Shown here one piece after another: positions 1-13,894 of a stretch of 64,000 nucleotides of DNA. The stretch covers positions 62,001-126,000 of the forward strand of contig NZ_QPJY01000007.1 of NCBI RefSeq assembly GCF_003337735.1, read 5' to 3'. The stretch comes from Thioalbus denitrificans (GTDB lineage: Bacteria; Pseudomonadota; Gammaproteobacteria; DSM-26407). The first letter of the stretch is position 1. Each line of letters starts with the position of its first letter. A program made the translations under genes and the position numbers. The notes under the pieces were generated by a model that was not told where the DNA came from, did no database searches, and saw only the letters and a list, made by a program, of their open reading frames with translations.

Positions 1-161
1 CGCACCGTTCTCTCTTCGACGGCTCCCTGCAGGGCATTCACCGTACGGATTGCCCGGCCTTCAGCTTCCAGGGCCATCCCGAGGCGAGCCCCGGGCCCCA
101 TGACGCAGCCCCCCTGTTCGACCATTTCGTCGAACTGATCCGGGACTACCGGCAGGCCTGA
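1..161 (+). CDS. carA: Carbamoyl-phosphate synthase small subunit, C-terminal end only
   Basis: The first 53 visible codons (reading frame begins at base 3) are the end of the class I glutamine amidotransferase domain that hydrolyses glutamine and feeds ammonia to CarB for arginine and pyrimidine synthesis. The diagnostic stretch [13 protein letters not shown] carries the catalytic His and Glu of the Cys-His-Glu triad; the nucleophile Cys lies upstream of the window. The stop is TGA at 159-161, followed by 78 bases before carB, consistent with a carAB operon. Only the 5' truncation by the window edge limits the call. Confidence 0.96.
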   Translation, partial: HRSLFDGSLQGIHRTDCPAFSFQGHPEASPGPHDAAPLFDHFVELIRDYRQA

Positions 162-239
162 GTCTCACGCATCACAACCCGCGGCGGCACCGGCGCCGCG
201 GGCGACCCGAGCAGTCACAGACGCGTTACGCGGTGAAAC

Positions 240-3446
<3,207 letters not shown>

Positions 3447-3459
3447 AGGAAGGCCACCC

Positions 3460-3936
3460 ATGACGAGAGTACCGATGACGAAGGCCGGTGCGGAAAAGCT
3501 CCGCTCCGAACTCGAACACCTCAAGACGGTGGCGCGGCGCAAGGTGGTGAACGCCATTGCCGAGGCCCGTGCCCACGGCGATCTCAAGGAGAACGCCGAA
3601 TACCATGCCGCCAAGGAGCAGCAGGGCTTCATCGAGGGTCGCATCGCCGAGATCGAGCACAAGCTCGGCAACGCCCACATCGTCGATATCCACAGCCTCG
3701 ACGTGGGCGACAAGGTGGTGTTCGGCGCCACGGTGGACCTGTTCAACACCGAGACCGAGGACGAGGTCACCTATCAGATCGTCGGCGACGACGAGGCGGA
3801 TCTGAAGGAGGGCAAGATTTCCGTCTCCTCGCCCCTGGCCCGGGCCATCATCGGCAAGTCCGTGGGTGACGAGGTGGTCGCCAAGACTCCCGGCGGAGAG
3901 GTGATCTACGAGATCATCGAGGTTCGCTATCTCTGA
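3460..3936 (+). CDS. greA: Transcription elongation factor GreA
   Basis: This 158-residue protein is standard GreA, which enters the RNA polymerase secondary channel and stimulates cleavage of backtracked RNA. The N-terminal coiled coil (about residues 8-75) has the tip motif GDLKENAEY with Asp41 and Glu44, the acidic residues that coordinate the catalytic metal in the polymerase. The C-terminal part is the FKBP-like globular domain ([18 protein letters not shown]). The start at 3460 is supported by an AGGAAGG site seven bases upstream. It lies 13 bases after carB, an arrangement common in Gammaproteobacteria. No anomalies seen. Confidence 0.98.
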   Translation: MTRVPMTKAGAEKLRSELEHLKTVARRKVVNAIAEARAHGDLKENAEYHAAKEQQGFIEGRIAEIEHKLGNAHIVDIHSLDVGDKVVFGATVDLFNTETEDEVTYQIVGDDEADLKEGKISVSSPLARAIIGKSVGDEVVAKTPGGEVIYEIIEVRYL

Positions 3937-4146
3937 ACCGGGGGGCATATTTCCACCGGGATCGCGTAGCATTAAGGCAAGGGGCGGGGATCCCGCCGCC
4001 CCGACGCGGATATCCGCACACCGCCGTCCGTGGCGGATGCACCATCATTCGCAGTTCGAGACCATGGTCGCGGCGTGCGGCGCGGCTCCCACACACCACC
4101 GTTGCCCATCCCGGGCATAAACGGCAACCCGAGCAGAGGTAAAGAC

Positions 4147-4947
4147 GTGAGGAAGATTACCCGATATGCGCTGCAGGGCCTGGCCCTGGCCGCCGCCCTC
4201 GCGGGCGCCCATGTTCCCACCATCGCTGCCGCGGAGACACTGGCCACAGTCAACGGCCAGGCCATCACCCCGGTACTGGTGGAGGCCTACGCCAAGCGCC
4301 GTCCCAAGGAGGGCGGTGAGGTGTCCCAGGAGGTCCTGGTGGGCGAGCTCGTGGCGCAGGAGCTGCTGGTGCAGGAGGCCCTGAAGCAGGGGCTGGAGAA
4401 GGATGAGAAGCTGCAGGCGGAGCTGGAAGTGATGCGCCGCGGCCTCCTCGCCGGCCGTGCCGTGCAGTCCTACCTCGCCGCGCACCCCATCAGCGACGAG
4501 GCGCTGCAGAAGGAGTACGAGGTCCTGGCCCCGCGCATGAGCACCACCGAGTTCAAGGCCCGCCATATCCTGGTGAAGACCGAGGACGAGGCCAAGGCGG
4601 TCATCAAGGAGCTGGACGGCGGTGCCGACTTCGCGGAGCTGGCCAAGAGCAAGTCGACCGGCCCCTCCGGCAAGTCCGGTGGCGATCTGGGCTGGTTCGC
4701 CGCCAACCAGATGGTGAAACCCTTCGCCGACGCCGTCGCCGTGATGGAGAAGGGCAAGTACAGCGCCCAGCCGGTGCAGACCCAGTTCGGCTGGCACGTG
4801 ATCCTGCTCGAGGACAGCCGCACCACGCCCGCTCCGGCCCTGGACGACATCCGCGATCAGCTGATCGAGTTCCTGCAGCAGCGCGCCACCCAGGAGTGGC
4901 TCGGCGAGCTGCGCGCCAAGGCCAAGATTGATCTGGGCGGCTCCTGA
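4147..4947 (+). CDS. Exported parvulin-type peptidyl-prolyl cis-trans isomerase (PpiC family)
   Basis: The predicted 266-residue protein begins at GTG 4147, chosen because AGAGG sits seven bases upstream and the product then starts with a clean signal peptide (MRKITRYALQ, hydrophobic core, cleavage near AAA/ET). An earlier in-frame ATG at 4030 would bury that signal. Residues ~20-125 are a SurA/PrsA-like helical N-domain and ~128-230 the parvulin domain (FKARHILVKTEDEA, GGDLGWF, TQFGWHVILL). It should catalyse prolyl isomerisation as a periplasmic chaperone for envelope proteins. Substrates are unknown, and it could also be called PrsA-like foldase. The 210 bases upstream hold GC-rich hairpins but no clear promoter. 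Confidence 0.9.
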   Translation: MRKITRYALQGLALAAALAGAHVPTIAAAETLATVNGQAITPVLVEAYAKRRPKEGGEVSQEVLVGELVAQELLVQEALKQGLEKDEKLQAELEVMRRGLLAGRAVQSYLAAHPISDEALQKEYEVLAPRMSTTEFKARHILVKTEDEAKAVIKELDGGADFAELAKSKSTGPSGKSGGDLGWFAANQMVKPFADAVAVMEKGKYSAQPVQTQFGWHVILLEDSRTTPAPALDDIRDQLIEFLQQRATQEWLGELRAKAKIDLGGS

Positions 4948-4951
4948 TTCC

Positions 4952-5443
4952 GTGACCGATTCCAGTCCGGTCCTGCCCGCCAACGCCGGTGAGCGCATCC
5001 TGCTCACCCTGTGGGCGGGCGGGCTCTGGATTGCCGGCTACCTGGTGGCGCCGCTGCTGTTCGCCACCCTGGAGGAACGCCAGCTGGCGGGCATGGTCGC
5101 CGGGCGGGTGTTCACCGCCACCAGCTACCTGGGACTGGCCTGCGGCGCACTGCTGCTGGCCGGTGCGCTCTACCGCGAGGGTCGCCGCATCATGGGCGAC
5201 TGGCGTGCGGCGGTGGTGGGCGTGATGCTGGTCCTTACCGCGGCGGGCGAGTTCCTGTTGCAGCCGCGCATGGCCGCCCTGAAGGCGGAGGGCCTGCTGG
5301 AGGGCAGCGCGGCGGCGGCCCGGTTCGGCCTCCTGCACGGCATCTCCAGCAGCCTGTGGCTGGTGAACAGCGTACTGGCCCTGGCGCTGGTGATGGCGGC
5401 CGGGACAGTCCTGTCCGGCCGTCCGATCAGGGCAGGCGGATGA
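4952..5443 (+). CDS. Small inner-membrane protein, DUF4149/TMEM205-like
   Basis: About 163 residues with four hydrophobic segments (LLTLWAGGLWIAGYLVAPLLF; the region around LGLACGALLLAG; AAVVGVMLVLTA; and LWLVNSVLALALVMAAG). The pattern resembles DUF4149 membrane proteins found near greA or yhbY in Gammaproteobacteria, whose function is not established. GTG 4952 was chosen because it lies just after the upstream stop and keeps GGGCGG within reach; ATG 4928, overlapping the isomerase gene, is possible. Its last 17 bases overlap the 3' end of yhbY on the opposite strand, a tail-to-tail arrangement. Confidence 0.75.
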   Translation: MTDSSPVLPANAGERILLTLWAGGLWIAGYLVAPLLFATLEERQLAGMVAGRVFTATSYLGLACGALLLAGALYREGRRIMGDWRAAVVGVMLVLTAAGEFLLQPRMAALKAEGLLEGSAAAARFGLLHGISSSLWLVNSVLALALVMAAGTVLSGRPIRAGG

Positions 5444-5717
5444 CCGGCGGGTCGCCGGGAAGATAGATGACGGCCACGTGGCCGATGATCTGCACCAGCT
5501 CGGCCCCGGTGGCCGCGCACAGCGAGTCGGCAAGCCCGCGCCGATCCTCGCGGTCCTCGCCGACCAGGCGGACCTTGATCAGCTCGTGGTCCCGTAGCGC
5601 CCGCGCGGTCTCGTCGATGAGCGCCTGGGTGAGGCCGGCGCTGCCCATCAGGATCACCGGGCGCAGGGAGTGAGCACGGCTGCGGAGAAAACGGTTCTGC
5701 TTGCCCGTCAGTTGCAT
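5427..5717 (-). CDS. yhbY: CRM-domain RNA-binding protein YhbY
   Basis: This 96-residue protein is a single CRS1/YhbY (CRM) domain, near the length of E. coli YhbY. The conserved blocks are LTGKQNRFLRSRAH, the LMGSAGLT loop (GxxG-like RNA-contact motif) and HELIKVRLVGEDRE. Family members bind pre-50S ribosomal particles and assist assembly. It is transcribed divergently from the rlmE-ftsH unit, a widely conserved arrangement that links two ribosome-maturation genes. Its 3' end overlaps the convergent membrane-protein gene by 17 bases. Confidence 0.94.
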   Translation of the reverse strand: MQLTGKQNRFLRSRAHSLRPVILMGSAGLTQALIDETARALRDHELIKVRLVGEDREDRRGLADSLCAATGAELVQIIGHVAVIYLPGDPPVIRLP

Positions 5718-5786
5718 GAGTGGTCGAGGGTTTTCAGGTTGAAAGAAAGGGGGCGTAGTTTACCGCGTGCGGGCAGGGGAATGACA

Positions 5787-6011
5787 GTGGCCCCGAGCCC
5801 CTTCAACGGCGTGAAGGTGGAGCTGGGCATCGCCCTGCTGCTCGGCCTGCTGCTGTGGCTGGTCCACGAGCGGCTGGTGAGCGGCACGCCGGGCCAGCTC
5901 CTGCTCCTGCTCGGCTACGGCTGGCTCGCCGCGGGGTGGCTGTTCTGGCGCACCCGCGGGGTGTTGCGCCGCCAGCGCGCCGCGGCGGCCGAACCCGACC
6001 GGGAGGCATGA
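5787..6011 (+). CDS. Small two-helix membrane protein of unknown function
   Basis: A 74-residue product with two predicted membrane helices (VELGIALLLGLLLWLVHE and LLLLLGYGWLAAGWLFW) followed by a basic, Arg/Ala-rich tail. I do not recognise a named family. GTG 5787 is preferred because AGGGGA lies six bases upstream; ATG 5781 directly abuts that site. The stop is three bases from the start of rlmE, and the GGGAGG that serves rlmE lies inside this gene, so the two are probably translationally coupled. It could act with FtsH or the envelope, but only position suggests this. Confidence 0.6.
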   Translation: MAPSPFNGVKVELGIALLLGLLLWLVHERLVSGTPGQLLLLLGYGWLAAGWLFWRTRGVLRRQRAAAAEPDREA

Positions 6012-6014
6012 GCC

Positions 6015-6635
6015 GTGGCCCGCTCGAAGAGCAGCAACCGCTGGCTGCAGGAACACTTCAACGATGCCTACGTGAAGCGCGCCCAGCAGGAGGGGTACCG
6101 TTCCCGGGCCGTGTTCAAGCTGCTGGAGATCCAGGACAGGGACAGCCTGCTGCGCCCGGGGATGACGGTGGTGGATCTCGGCGCCGCCCCCGGCGGCTGG
6201 TCGGAGGTGGCGGTGCGCCTGGTGGGCGACCGGGGCCGGGTGGTGGCGCTGGACATCCTGCCCATGGACGCCATCGCCGGGGTGGAGTTCATCCAGGGCG
6301 ATTTCCGCGAGGACGAGGTGCTGGAACGGCTGATCGAGTGCGTGGGGAATCGGCCCGTGGACCTTGTGATGTCCGACATGGCCCCCAATATTAGTGGGAC
6401 GAAGGCGGTGGACCAGCCCCGCGCGATGTACCTGGCCGAGCTGGCGCTGGATCTGGCGCGGCGGGTGCTGGCGCCGGGCGGGGATTTCCTGGTCAAGGTG
6501 TTCCAGGGCGAGGACTTCGACGCCTACCTGCGGGAGGTCCGCGGGAGCTTCGGCAAGGTCATGATTCGCAAGCCGAAAGCGTCGCGTCCGCGGTCGCGGG
6601 AAGTGTACCTGCTGGCGAGGAACTATCTCGTATAG
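6015..6635 (+). CDS. rlmE: 23S rRNA 2'-O-methyltransferase RlmE (FtsJ/RrmJ)
   Basis: This 206-residue SAM-dependent methyltransferase modifies U2552 in the A-loop of 23S rRNA late in 50S assembly. The Rossmann fold shows [14 protein letters not shown] (SAM motif I), [10 protein letters not shown] (catalytic Asp) and [12 protein letters not shown] (catalytic Lys), with the N-terminal catalytic Lys in VFKLLEIQ (Lys35), completing the K-D-K-type set. The start is GTG at 6015 with GGGAGG eight bases upstream. It precedes ftsH, the conserved rlmE-ftsH order of Gammaproteobacteria. Confidence 0.97.
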   Translation: MARSKSSNRWLQEHFNDAYVKRAQQEGYRSRAVFKLLEIQDRDSLLRPGMTVVDLGAAPGGWSEVAVRLVGDRGRVVALDILPMDAIAGVEFIQGDFREDEVLERLIECVGNRPVDLVMSDMAPNISGTKAVDQPRAMYLAELALDLARRVLAPGGDFLVKVFQGEDFDAYLREVRGSFGKVMIRKPKASRPRSREVYLLARNYLV

Positions 6636-6724
6636 TAACGTACTAACCAGTTGATGCCGGCGCGGCCGGCCTGTTTCCGCCCCTGTGGCCCATGCCCCCA
6701 GTTGGAACCGAGAGGGCTCTCAGA

Positions 6725-8653
<1,929 letters not shown>

Positions 8654-8674
8654 GCCGGCGAAAGCCGCCACCCA

Positions 8675-8710
8675 CGCCCCCGCGCGGTTCGCGCGGGGGC
8701 GTTTGTTTTT
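8675..8710 (+). terminator. Intrinsic terminator after ftsH
   Basis: A perfect GC-rich stem (CGCCCCCGCGC paired with GCGCGGGGGCG) with a short GGTTC loop is followed by a T-rich run. It lies 22 bases after the ftsH stop and should end the rlmE-ftsH transcript, separating it from folP. Confidence 0.93.
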
Positions 8711-8831
8711 CTGCTGACCGGTGATGGGTTGAGAGACTGGCGCTGGATGTTGCGTATCATCCGCCGCTGCTCGAACGGCCGTGATGGCTCGTGAACATCA
8801 CTGTTCGGCACTGAGCACAGCGAAGGGAACC

Positions 8832-9671
8832 ATGCAGCAACCCGATGTGATCGACTGCGGCGGACGGCCGCTGGACCTGACCCGAATCCAGGTGATGGGC
8901 ATTCTCAACATCACGCCGGATTCCTTCTCCGACGGCGGCGTCTTCCTGGAGCCTGAGCGGGCGGTGGCCCATGGGCGGGCCATGGTCGCCGCCGGTGCGG
9001 GCATCATCGATGTGGGCGGAGAGTCGACCCGGCCGGGGGCCACGGCGGTCAGCGAGGACGAGGAGCTCGACCGCGTGATCCCGGTGGTGGAGGCGCTTTC
9101 CGCCGCGCTGGAGGTGCCCGTATCGGTGGATACCAGCAAGCCGGGGGTGATGCGTGCCGCGGTGGCCGCCGGGGCCGGTCTCATCAACGATGTCTACGCC
9201 CTGCGCGAGCCCGGCGCGGTGGAGGCGGCGGCGGAACTCGAGGTGCCGGTGTGCCTCATGCACATGCGCGGCGAGCCCCGGACCATGCAGGTGAACCCCG
9301 AGTACGAGGACGTGGTGGGCGAGGTGCGGGCCTTCCTGAAGGAGCGCATCGCCGTGTGCGAGGCCGCGGGGATTCACCGCCAGCGCCTGCTGGCGGACCC
9401 CGGTTTCGGCTTCGGCAAGTCGCCGGAGCACAACCTGGCCCTGCTGCGCCGGCTGGAAGCCTTCACCGCCCTGGGCGTTCCGGTGCTGGCGGGCCTGTCG
9501 CGCAAGTCGCTCATCGGCCACGTGCTCGGCCGCCCGGTGGACGAGCGCCTCGCCGGCAGCATCGCCCTGGCGGTTCTCGCCGCCACCCGCGGGGCGCGCA
9601 TCCTGCGGGTCCACGACGTCGCCGAGACCGTCGACGCGGTGCGCATGGTCGAGGCGGTTCTCGGCAGCTGA
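8832..9671 (+). CDS. folP: Dihydropteroate synthase
   Basis: This 279-residue TIM-barrel enzyme condenses p-aminobenzoate with hydroxymethyl-dihydropterin diphosphate in folate synthesis and is the sulfonamide target. Signature blocks are GILNITPDSFSDGG, IIDVGGESTRPGA, SVDTSKP, ADPGFGFGKSPEHN and GLSRKS. ATG 8832 has GAAGGGA about six bases upstream; an upstream in-frame start at 8781 has no such support. folP between ftsH and glmM is a conserved order. The gene is followed by no classical terminator, but inverted-repeat element A starts 37 bases after the stop. Confidence 0.97.
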   Translation: MQQPDVIDCGGRPLDLTRIQVMGILNITPDSFSDGGVFLEPERAVAHGRAMVAAGAGIIDVGGESTRPGATAVSEDEELDRVIPVVEALSAALEVPVSVDTSKPGVMRAAVAAGAGLINDVYALREPGAVEAAAELEVPVCLMHMRGEPRTMQVNPEYEDVVGEVRAFLKERIAVCEAAGIHRQRLLADPGFGFGKSPEHNLALLRRLEAFTALGVPVLAGLSRKSLIGHVLGRPVDERLAGSIALAVLAATRGARILRVHDVAETVDAVRMVEAVLGS

Positions 9672-9707
9672 GCCGGCGGGTCCTCCACCGACAGGATGAA
9701 CCGTTAT

Positions 9708-9901
9708 ATCCGCAGATTGCGCAGATTACGCCGATTCATTTTAGCGGAGTTTGCCTCTGCTCCCGGTGGAAACCCGGGTACGGTGCCCGTGTCCGGACTT
9801 GCGCGCTGCGGGTGCCGCCGTAGTCGCCAGGAGGTCCAGTGGACGATCCGTGAGGGATCGTCCCCTCTGTGTAATCCGCGTAATCCGCGTAATCTGCGGA
9901 T
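9708..9901. repeat. Inverted nonamer element A (GCAGATTAC flavour), folP-glmM gap
   Basis: The left arm at 9708-9736 is three degenerate copies of a 9-bp unit close to GCAGATTAC. The right arm at 9871-9901 has three copies of the reverse complement (GTAATCCGC, GTAATCTGC). The arms could form one long, register-tolerant hairpin around a 134-bp GC-rich core without a convincing ORF. This element occupies most of the 310-bp gap between folP and glmM. Confidence 0.85.
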
Positions 9902-9981
9902 AGAACGATATTTTGTGACTTTCACCCCTTCATGGTGAAATTCACTTTCCAATGACACGACCACCTCAGGGAGAGGGCAGG

Positions 9982-11328
9982 GTGAGCAACGGGAAACGCT
10001 ATTTCGGGACCGACGGGGTGCGCGGACACGTGGGCGTGCCGCCCATTACGCCGGACTTCGTGCTCAAGCTGGGCTGGGCCGCCGGGCGGGTGCTGGCCCG
10101 CGGCGGCCAGAGCCGGGTGCTGGTGGGCAAGGACACGCGCATCTCCGGCTACATGTTCGAGTCGGCCCTGGAGGCGGGGCTGTCGGCGGCGGGTGTCGAC
10201 ATCCTCCTGCTCGGGCCGATGCCCACGCCCGCCATCGCCTATCTGACCCGGACCCTGCGTGCCGATGCCGGCATCGTCATCAGCGCCTCCCACAATCCCC
10301 ATCACGACAACGGCATCAAGTTCTTCTCCAGCTCAGGGCAGAAGCTTTCCGATGAGTTGGAGCTGGCCATCGAGCAGCAGCTGGACGAGCCCATGACCAC
10401 GGTGGAGTCCTCGCGGCTGGGCAAGGCCGAGCGGGTGGTGGATGCGCCGGGACGCTACATCGAGTTCTGCAAGAGCACCGTGCCCATGCGCATGAGCCTG
10501 CGCGGGCTGAAGCTGGTCATCGACTGCGCCCACGGCGCGACCTATCATGTCGCGCCGAGCGTGTTCCGCGAACTGGGCGCCCAGGTCCGTGCCATCGGCG
10601 TGGAGCCTGACGGCCTCAACATCAATGCCGGTTTCGGCTCCACCCAGCCGGAAGCGCTGCGCCGCGGCGTGCGGGAGTGGGGCGCGGATCTCGGCATCGC
10701 CTTCGACGGGGACGGCGACCGGGTGATCATGGCGGACCGTAACGGTGAGCTGGTGGACGGCGACGAGCTGCTCTACATCATCGCCTGCGCGCGCCAGCGC
10801 AGCGGCGAGCTGGAGGGCGCCGTGGTGGGGACCGTGATGAGCAACCTGGGCCTCGAGGTGGCGCTGCGCGAGCGCGGCATCGAACTCACCCGGACGGCGG
10901 TCGGCGACCGCTACGTACTCGAGCAGCTGGAGCTTAACGACTGGACCCTGGGCGGGGAGTCCTCCGGCCACATTATCTGCCGCGACCGCACCAGCACCGG
11001 TGACGGCATCGTCTCCGCGCTGCAGGTGCTGGCCGAAATGGTGGCCACCGGCCGCCCCCTCGACGAGCTCCGGGCCGGAATGCGCAAGTTCCCCCAGCGA
11101 CTCCTGAATGTGCGGGTGGCGGAGCGTGGCGACCCGTGCGCCATCCCCGCGGTGACCGCGGCGGTGCAGTCGGCCGAGGTGCAGCTCGGCGCCCGCGGGC
11201 GGGTGCTGCTGCGCCCCTCGGGGACGGAACCGGTGATCCGGGTCATGGTGGAGGGCGAGGACGCCGCCGAGGTGGACGCCCTGGCCCGGACCATCGCCAA
11301 GGCCGTGGAGTCCGCCATGGCGGCCTGA
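9982..11328 (+). CDS. glmM: Phosphoglucosamine mutase
   Basis: GlmM converts glucosamine-6-phosphate to glucosamine-1-phosphate for UDP-GlcNAc, peptidoglycan and LPS. The 448-residue protein has the family's four domains: phosphoserine loop [12 protein letters not shown] (Ser103 is the phosphorylated residue), metal loop [10 protein letters not shown], sugar-binding GGESSGH and phosphate-binding [14 protein letters not shown] 9982 is chosen because GAGAGGGCAGG lies just upstream and the product begins [14 protein letters not shown] as in relatives; the earlier ATG 9952 lacks a site. It stands alone between repeat elements A and B. Confidence 0.97.
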   Translation: MSNGKRYFGTDGVRGHVGVPPITPDFVLKLGWAAGRVLARGGQSRVLVGKDTRISGYMFESALEAGLSAAGVDILLLGPMPTPAIAYLTRTLRADAGIVISASHNPHHDNGIKFFSSSGQKLSDELELAIEQQLDEPMTTVESSRLGKAERVVDAPGRYIEFCKSTVPMRMSLRGLKLVIDCAHGATYHVAPSVFRELGAQVRAIGVEPDGLNINAGFGSTQPEALRRGVREWGADLGIAFDGDGDRVIMADRNGELVDGDELLYIIACARQRSGELEGAVVGTVMSNLGLEVALRERGIELTRTAVGDRYVLEQLELNDWTLGGESSGHIICRDRTSTGDGIVSALQVLAEMVATGRPLDELRAGMRKFPQRLLNVRVAERGDPCAIPAVTAAVQSAEVQLGARGRVLLRPSGTEPVIRVMVEGEDAAEVDALARTIAKAVESAMAA

Positions 11329-11356
11329 AGACGCAGGGAAGGCCCGAAGGGCAAAT

Positions 11357-11582
11357 AGACAGGAGTTACAGGATTGACGGGATTATCTGGTCCCGGCTTC
11401 GCTGGGTTGCCGGAGAGCCTGGAGTGTGGGCCGGCAGCCCAGGCAGGTTCAGTGTGACAACCGGCAGCCTGTCAATTGCTTGTTCGCCGTCGGCACCCTC
11501 CGGGGATACCGGTTTCCGCATCAATCCTGTTCATCCTGTCAATCCTGTCTATTTTTTATCTTCTTCGTGCCTTCGTGGTGAA
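11357..11582. repeat. Inverted nonamer element B (ACAGGATTA inner, CACGAAGG outer), glmM-tpiA gap
   Basis: The left arm at 11357-11385 has units like ACAGGATTG and ACGGGATTA. The right arm at 11521-11551 contains three copies of the reverse complement (AATCCTGTT, CATCCTGTC), then an AT-rich spacer and CTTCGTGCCTTCGTGGTGAA at 11563-11582. That last module is the outer end found in elements C, E and G; on the left only a decayed version is visible near 11339-11351. The rest of the 362-bp gap shows no gene. Confidence 0.8.
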
Positions 11583-11690
11583 TGAACGACATGCCGGGGA
11601 GCCGCGCTGCGGAGGTCCGGGTCTTGTCAGTGGCGCGTTTCCACGGTAACATCCGCAGCCTTTCTGATGTAAGCGACGATGGAGTCAACG

Positions 11691-12449
11691 ATGCGCAAGC
11701 CCCTGGTGGCCGGCAACTGGAAGATGAACGGTACGCGTGAGAGCGCCCGTACGCTTCTCGACGGCATCAAGGCGGGCGCCATGGCGGTGAACGGTGCCGA
11801 TCTGGCGGTGTGCGTGCCCTACGTGTTCCTGCAGCAGGTCCAGGAAGCGCTCGATGGCAGCCCGATTGCCTGGGGCGGCCAGGATCTGAGCAAGGAGCCC
11901 AAGGGCGCCTTCACGGGCGACATTTCGGCCGCCATGCTGCTCGAGTTCGGCTGCCGCTTCGTCATCGTCGGCCACTCCGAGCGCCGGACCCTGCACGGGG
12001 AGAGCGACACGGAGGTGGCCGAGAAGACCGCCGCCGCCCTCGAGGCGGGACTGACCCCCATCGTCTGCGTGGGGGAGACCCTCGAGGAGCGCGAGCAGGA
12101 CGTCACCAACGACGTCGTCGGGCGGCAGCTGGACGCGGTCCTCGCCCGGGTCGGCTCCGCGGGCCTGGGACGCTGCGTGGTGGCCTACGAGCCGGTCTGG
12201 GCCATCGGCACCGGCCGCACGGCCACGCCGGAACAGGCCCAGGAGGTCCATGCCTTCATCCGCGCCCGGGTGGCGGCCGAGGATGCCGAGGTGGCCGGGG
12301 CTCTGAAGATTCTCTACGGCGGCAGCATGAAGCCGGACAATGCGGCCGAACTGTGCGCCAAGCCCGATATCGACGGCGGCCTCATCGGTGGCGCCTCGCT
12401 GGTGGCGGAAGACTTCCTGGCCATCGGCCGGGCCGCGGGCGGCAGCTGA
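11691..12449 (+). CDS. tpiA: Triosephosphate isomerase
   Basis: This 252-residue TIM barrel interconverts dihydroxyacetone phosphate and glyceraldehyde-3-phosphate. Active-site residues are visible: Asn9 and Lys11 in AGNWKMNGT, the His of IVGHSERR and the Glu of [11 protein letters not shown], plus the phosphate loop [12 protein letters not shown] 11691 has GGAG six bases upstream, whereas the in-frame ATG 11679 has no ribosome site. secG starts one base after the stop, so the pair forms an operon as in many Proteobacteria. Confidence 0.97.
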   Translation: MRKPLVAGNWKMNGTRESARTLLDGIKAGAMAVNGADLAVCVPYVFLQQVQEALDGSPIAWGGQDLSKEPKGAFTGDISAAMLLEFGCRFVIVGHSERRTLHGESDTEVAEKTAAALEAGLTPIVCVGETLEEREQDVTNDVVGRQLDAVLARVGSAGLGRCVVAYEPVWAIGTGRTATPEQAQEVHAFIRARVAAEDAEVAGALKILYGGSMKPDNAAELCAKPDIDGGLIGGASLVAEDFLAIGRAAGGS

Positions 12450-12450
12450 C

Positions 12451-12870
12451 ATGAATGCACTGCTGACCGTTCTGCACGTTTTCGTGGCCGTGGGGCTGAT
12501 CGCCCTGGTCCTGATCCAGCACGGCAAGGGCGCCGATGCCGGCGCGGCCTTCGGCAGCGGTGCCTCGGCGACCGTGTTCGGCAGCCAGGGGTCGGCCACC
12601 TTCCTGTCGCGGGTGACCGCCGGGCTGGCGGCGCTGTTCTTCATCACCAGCCTGACCCTCGCCTACATGGCCGGGAGCCGGGAGGCGCCCACCAGCGTGA
12701 CCGAGCGGGTGGCTCCCGTGGAGCAGGAAGCTCCGGTGAGCGCGCCGGTCCAGGGTGGCAGCGACGTGCCCAGTCTTCCGGCGGGAGCCGGGGAGACCGC
12801 CGGCGGCGATGCGCCTCCGGTATCCGCGCCGCCCGCACAGCCCGCGGAGGCTCCGGCCGGACAGAACTGA
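12451..12870 (+). CDS. secG: Preprotein translocase subunit SecG
   Basis: SecG is the small SecYEG subunit that aids protein translocation. Two membrane helices (residues ~3-22 and ~54-74) flank the conserved [20 protein letters not shown] loop. At 139 residues it is longer than the ~110 of E. coli because of a Pro/Ala/Glu-rich tail, a common variable region. It begins one base after the tpiA stop, and tRNA-Leu follows 14 bases after its own stop, so the tRNA is probably processed from the tpiA-secG transcript. Confidence 0.94.
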   Translation: MNALLTVLHVFVAVGLIALVLIQHGKGADAGAAFGSGASATVFGSQGSATFLSRVTAGLAALFFITSLTLAYMAGSREAPTSVTERVAPVEQEAPVSAPVQGGSDVPSLPAGAGETAGGDAPPVSAPPAQPAEAPAGQN

Positions 12871-12880
12871 CAGACGACGA

Positions 12881-12969
<89 letters not shown>

Positions 12970-12978
12970 ATACGAGAG

Positions 12979-13015
12979 ACGGCATTCTCCATGGTTCGGA
13001 GAATGCCGTTTTTTT
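12979..13015 (+). terminator. Intrinsic terminator after tRNA-Leu
   Basis: The stem ACGGCATTCTCC pairs with GGAGAATGCCGT around a 7-nt loop and runs into seven T residues. It ends the tpiA-secG-tRNA-Leu transcript before the nuo promoter. Confidence 0.95.
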
Positions 13016-13101
13016 ATGCCCTAAAAATAACTTAGGGTCCATAAAATAACCTTATTTCATATAAGGTACTGAATTATAAAGCCTATTCCTGCTGGTAAAA
13101 T

Positions 13102-13130
13102 TTGACACAACTCACGCCTCATCGTAGACT
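13102..13130 (+). promoter_or_regulatory. sigma70-like promoter of the nuo operon
   Basis: A consensus -35 TTGACA (13102-13107), 17-bp spacer and -10 TAGACT (13125-13130) lie 80 bases before nuoA. The region just upstream (13016-13100) is strikingly AT-rich compared with the surroundings and could bind an UP-element reader or regulator. The call rests on the sequence match only. Confidence 0.75.
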
Positions 13131-13210
13131 GCCGACCGCGACATGAAATGACCACCCGGCTGGTGCGGGTAACCCGCCGAACTCTGACCGCTGGTGGCGG
13201 AGGACAACGG

Positions 13211-13567
13211 ATGCTTGAGAACTACCTGCCCATCCTGGTGTTCCTGGGGGTCGGGATATTGTTCGGAGTCGGCCCCATGGTGGCGGGAGCGCTGCTCGGC
13301 CCGCGCCGGCCTGATGCCGAGAAGCTCTCGCCCTACGAGTGCGGCTTTGAAGCGTTCGAGGATGCGCGCATGAAGTTCGACGTGCGCTACTACCTCGTCG
13401 CCATCCTGTTCATCATCTTCGATCTCGAAATCGCCTTCCTGTTCCCCTGGGCCGTCGTGCTGGACCGCATCGGCGTGTTCGGCATCCTCGCCATGGGCCT
13501 GTTCCTGGGGATCCTGGTCATCGGATTCATCTACGAATGGAAAAAGGGAGCCCTGGAATGGGAGTAG
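13211..13567 (+). CDS. nuoA: NADH-quinone oxidoreductase subunit A
   Basis: This 118-residue membrane subunit of complex I has three helices (residues ~7-29, ~64-84 and ~89-110) and the conserved loop [23 protein letters not shown]. It begins the nuo operon. ATG 13211 has CGGAGG seven bases upstream; longer reading from 13148 adds an unrelated N-terminus. Its stop codon overlaps the first base of a 114-bp tandem repeat that separates it from nuoB by more than 300 bases, unusual for this pair. Confidence 0.96.
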   Translation: MLENYLPILVFLGVGILFGVGPMVAGALLGPRRPDAEKLSPYECGFEAFEDARMKFDVRYYLVAILFIIFDLEIAFLFPWAVVLDRIGVFGILAMGLFLGILVIGFIYEWKKGALEWE

Positions 13568-13864
13568 CCGCGCGAGCAGGGAGCAGGGGCCCCGCGCAGC
13601 GGGGATGCGAGCGTCCGCGAGTCGCGGCCCGCCGGCCGCAAGGCACGGAGCTGGACGTTATTCCCGGGTTGGCGCGGTCGGCCGCGCGAGCAGGGAGCAG
13701 GGGCCCCGCGCAGCGGGGATGCGAGCGTCCGCGAGTCGCGGCCCGCCGGCCGCGGGGCACGGAGCTGGACGGTATTCCCGGGTTGGCGCGGTCGGCCGCG
13801 CGAGCAGGGAGCAGGGGCCCCGCGCAGCGGGGATGCGAGCGTCCGCGAGTCGCGGCCCGCCGGC
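13567..13864. repeat. 114-bp direct tandem repeat between nuoA and nuoB (2.6 copies)
   Basis: Copies start at 13567, 13681 and 13795 with a period of exactly 114 bp; the first two are full and the third stops after about 70 bases. Copies differ by a few substitutions (for example CCGCAAGGC versus CCGCGGGGC). The unit is very GC-rich and contains self-complementary pieces such as GGGGCCCC and CGGCCCGCCGGCCG. Because 114 is a multiple of three, several frames stay open through it on both strands, but none has a ribosome site or homology I recognise. It fills the 327-bp nuoA-nuoB gap. Confidence 0.95.
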
Positions 13865-13894
13865 TGCCGGCAATGTCTCTGGGAGATGTCTGCA

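Noticed and set aside
3981-4002. GC-rich hairpin after greA as a terminator
   Set aside because: The stem is good, but there is no T run, so it is not called as an intrinsic terminator.
9672-9981. Possible small genes in the gaps holding elements A-J
   Set aside because: The frames present are short, cross the repeat arms and are not preceded by ribosome sites; the cores differ in length without keeping frame.
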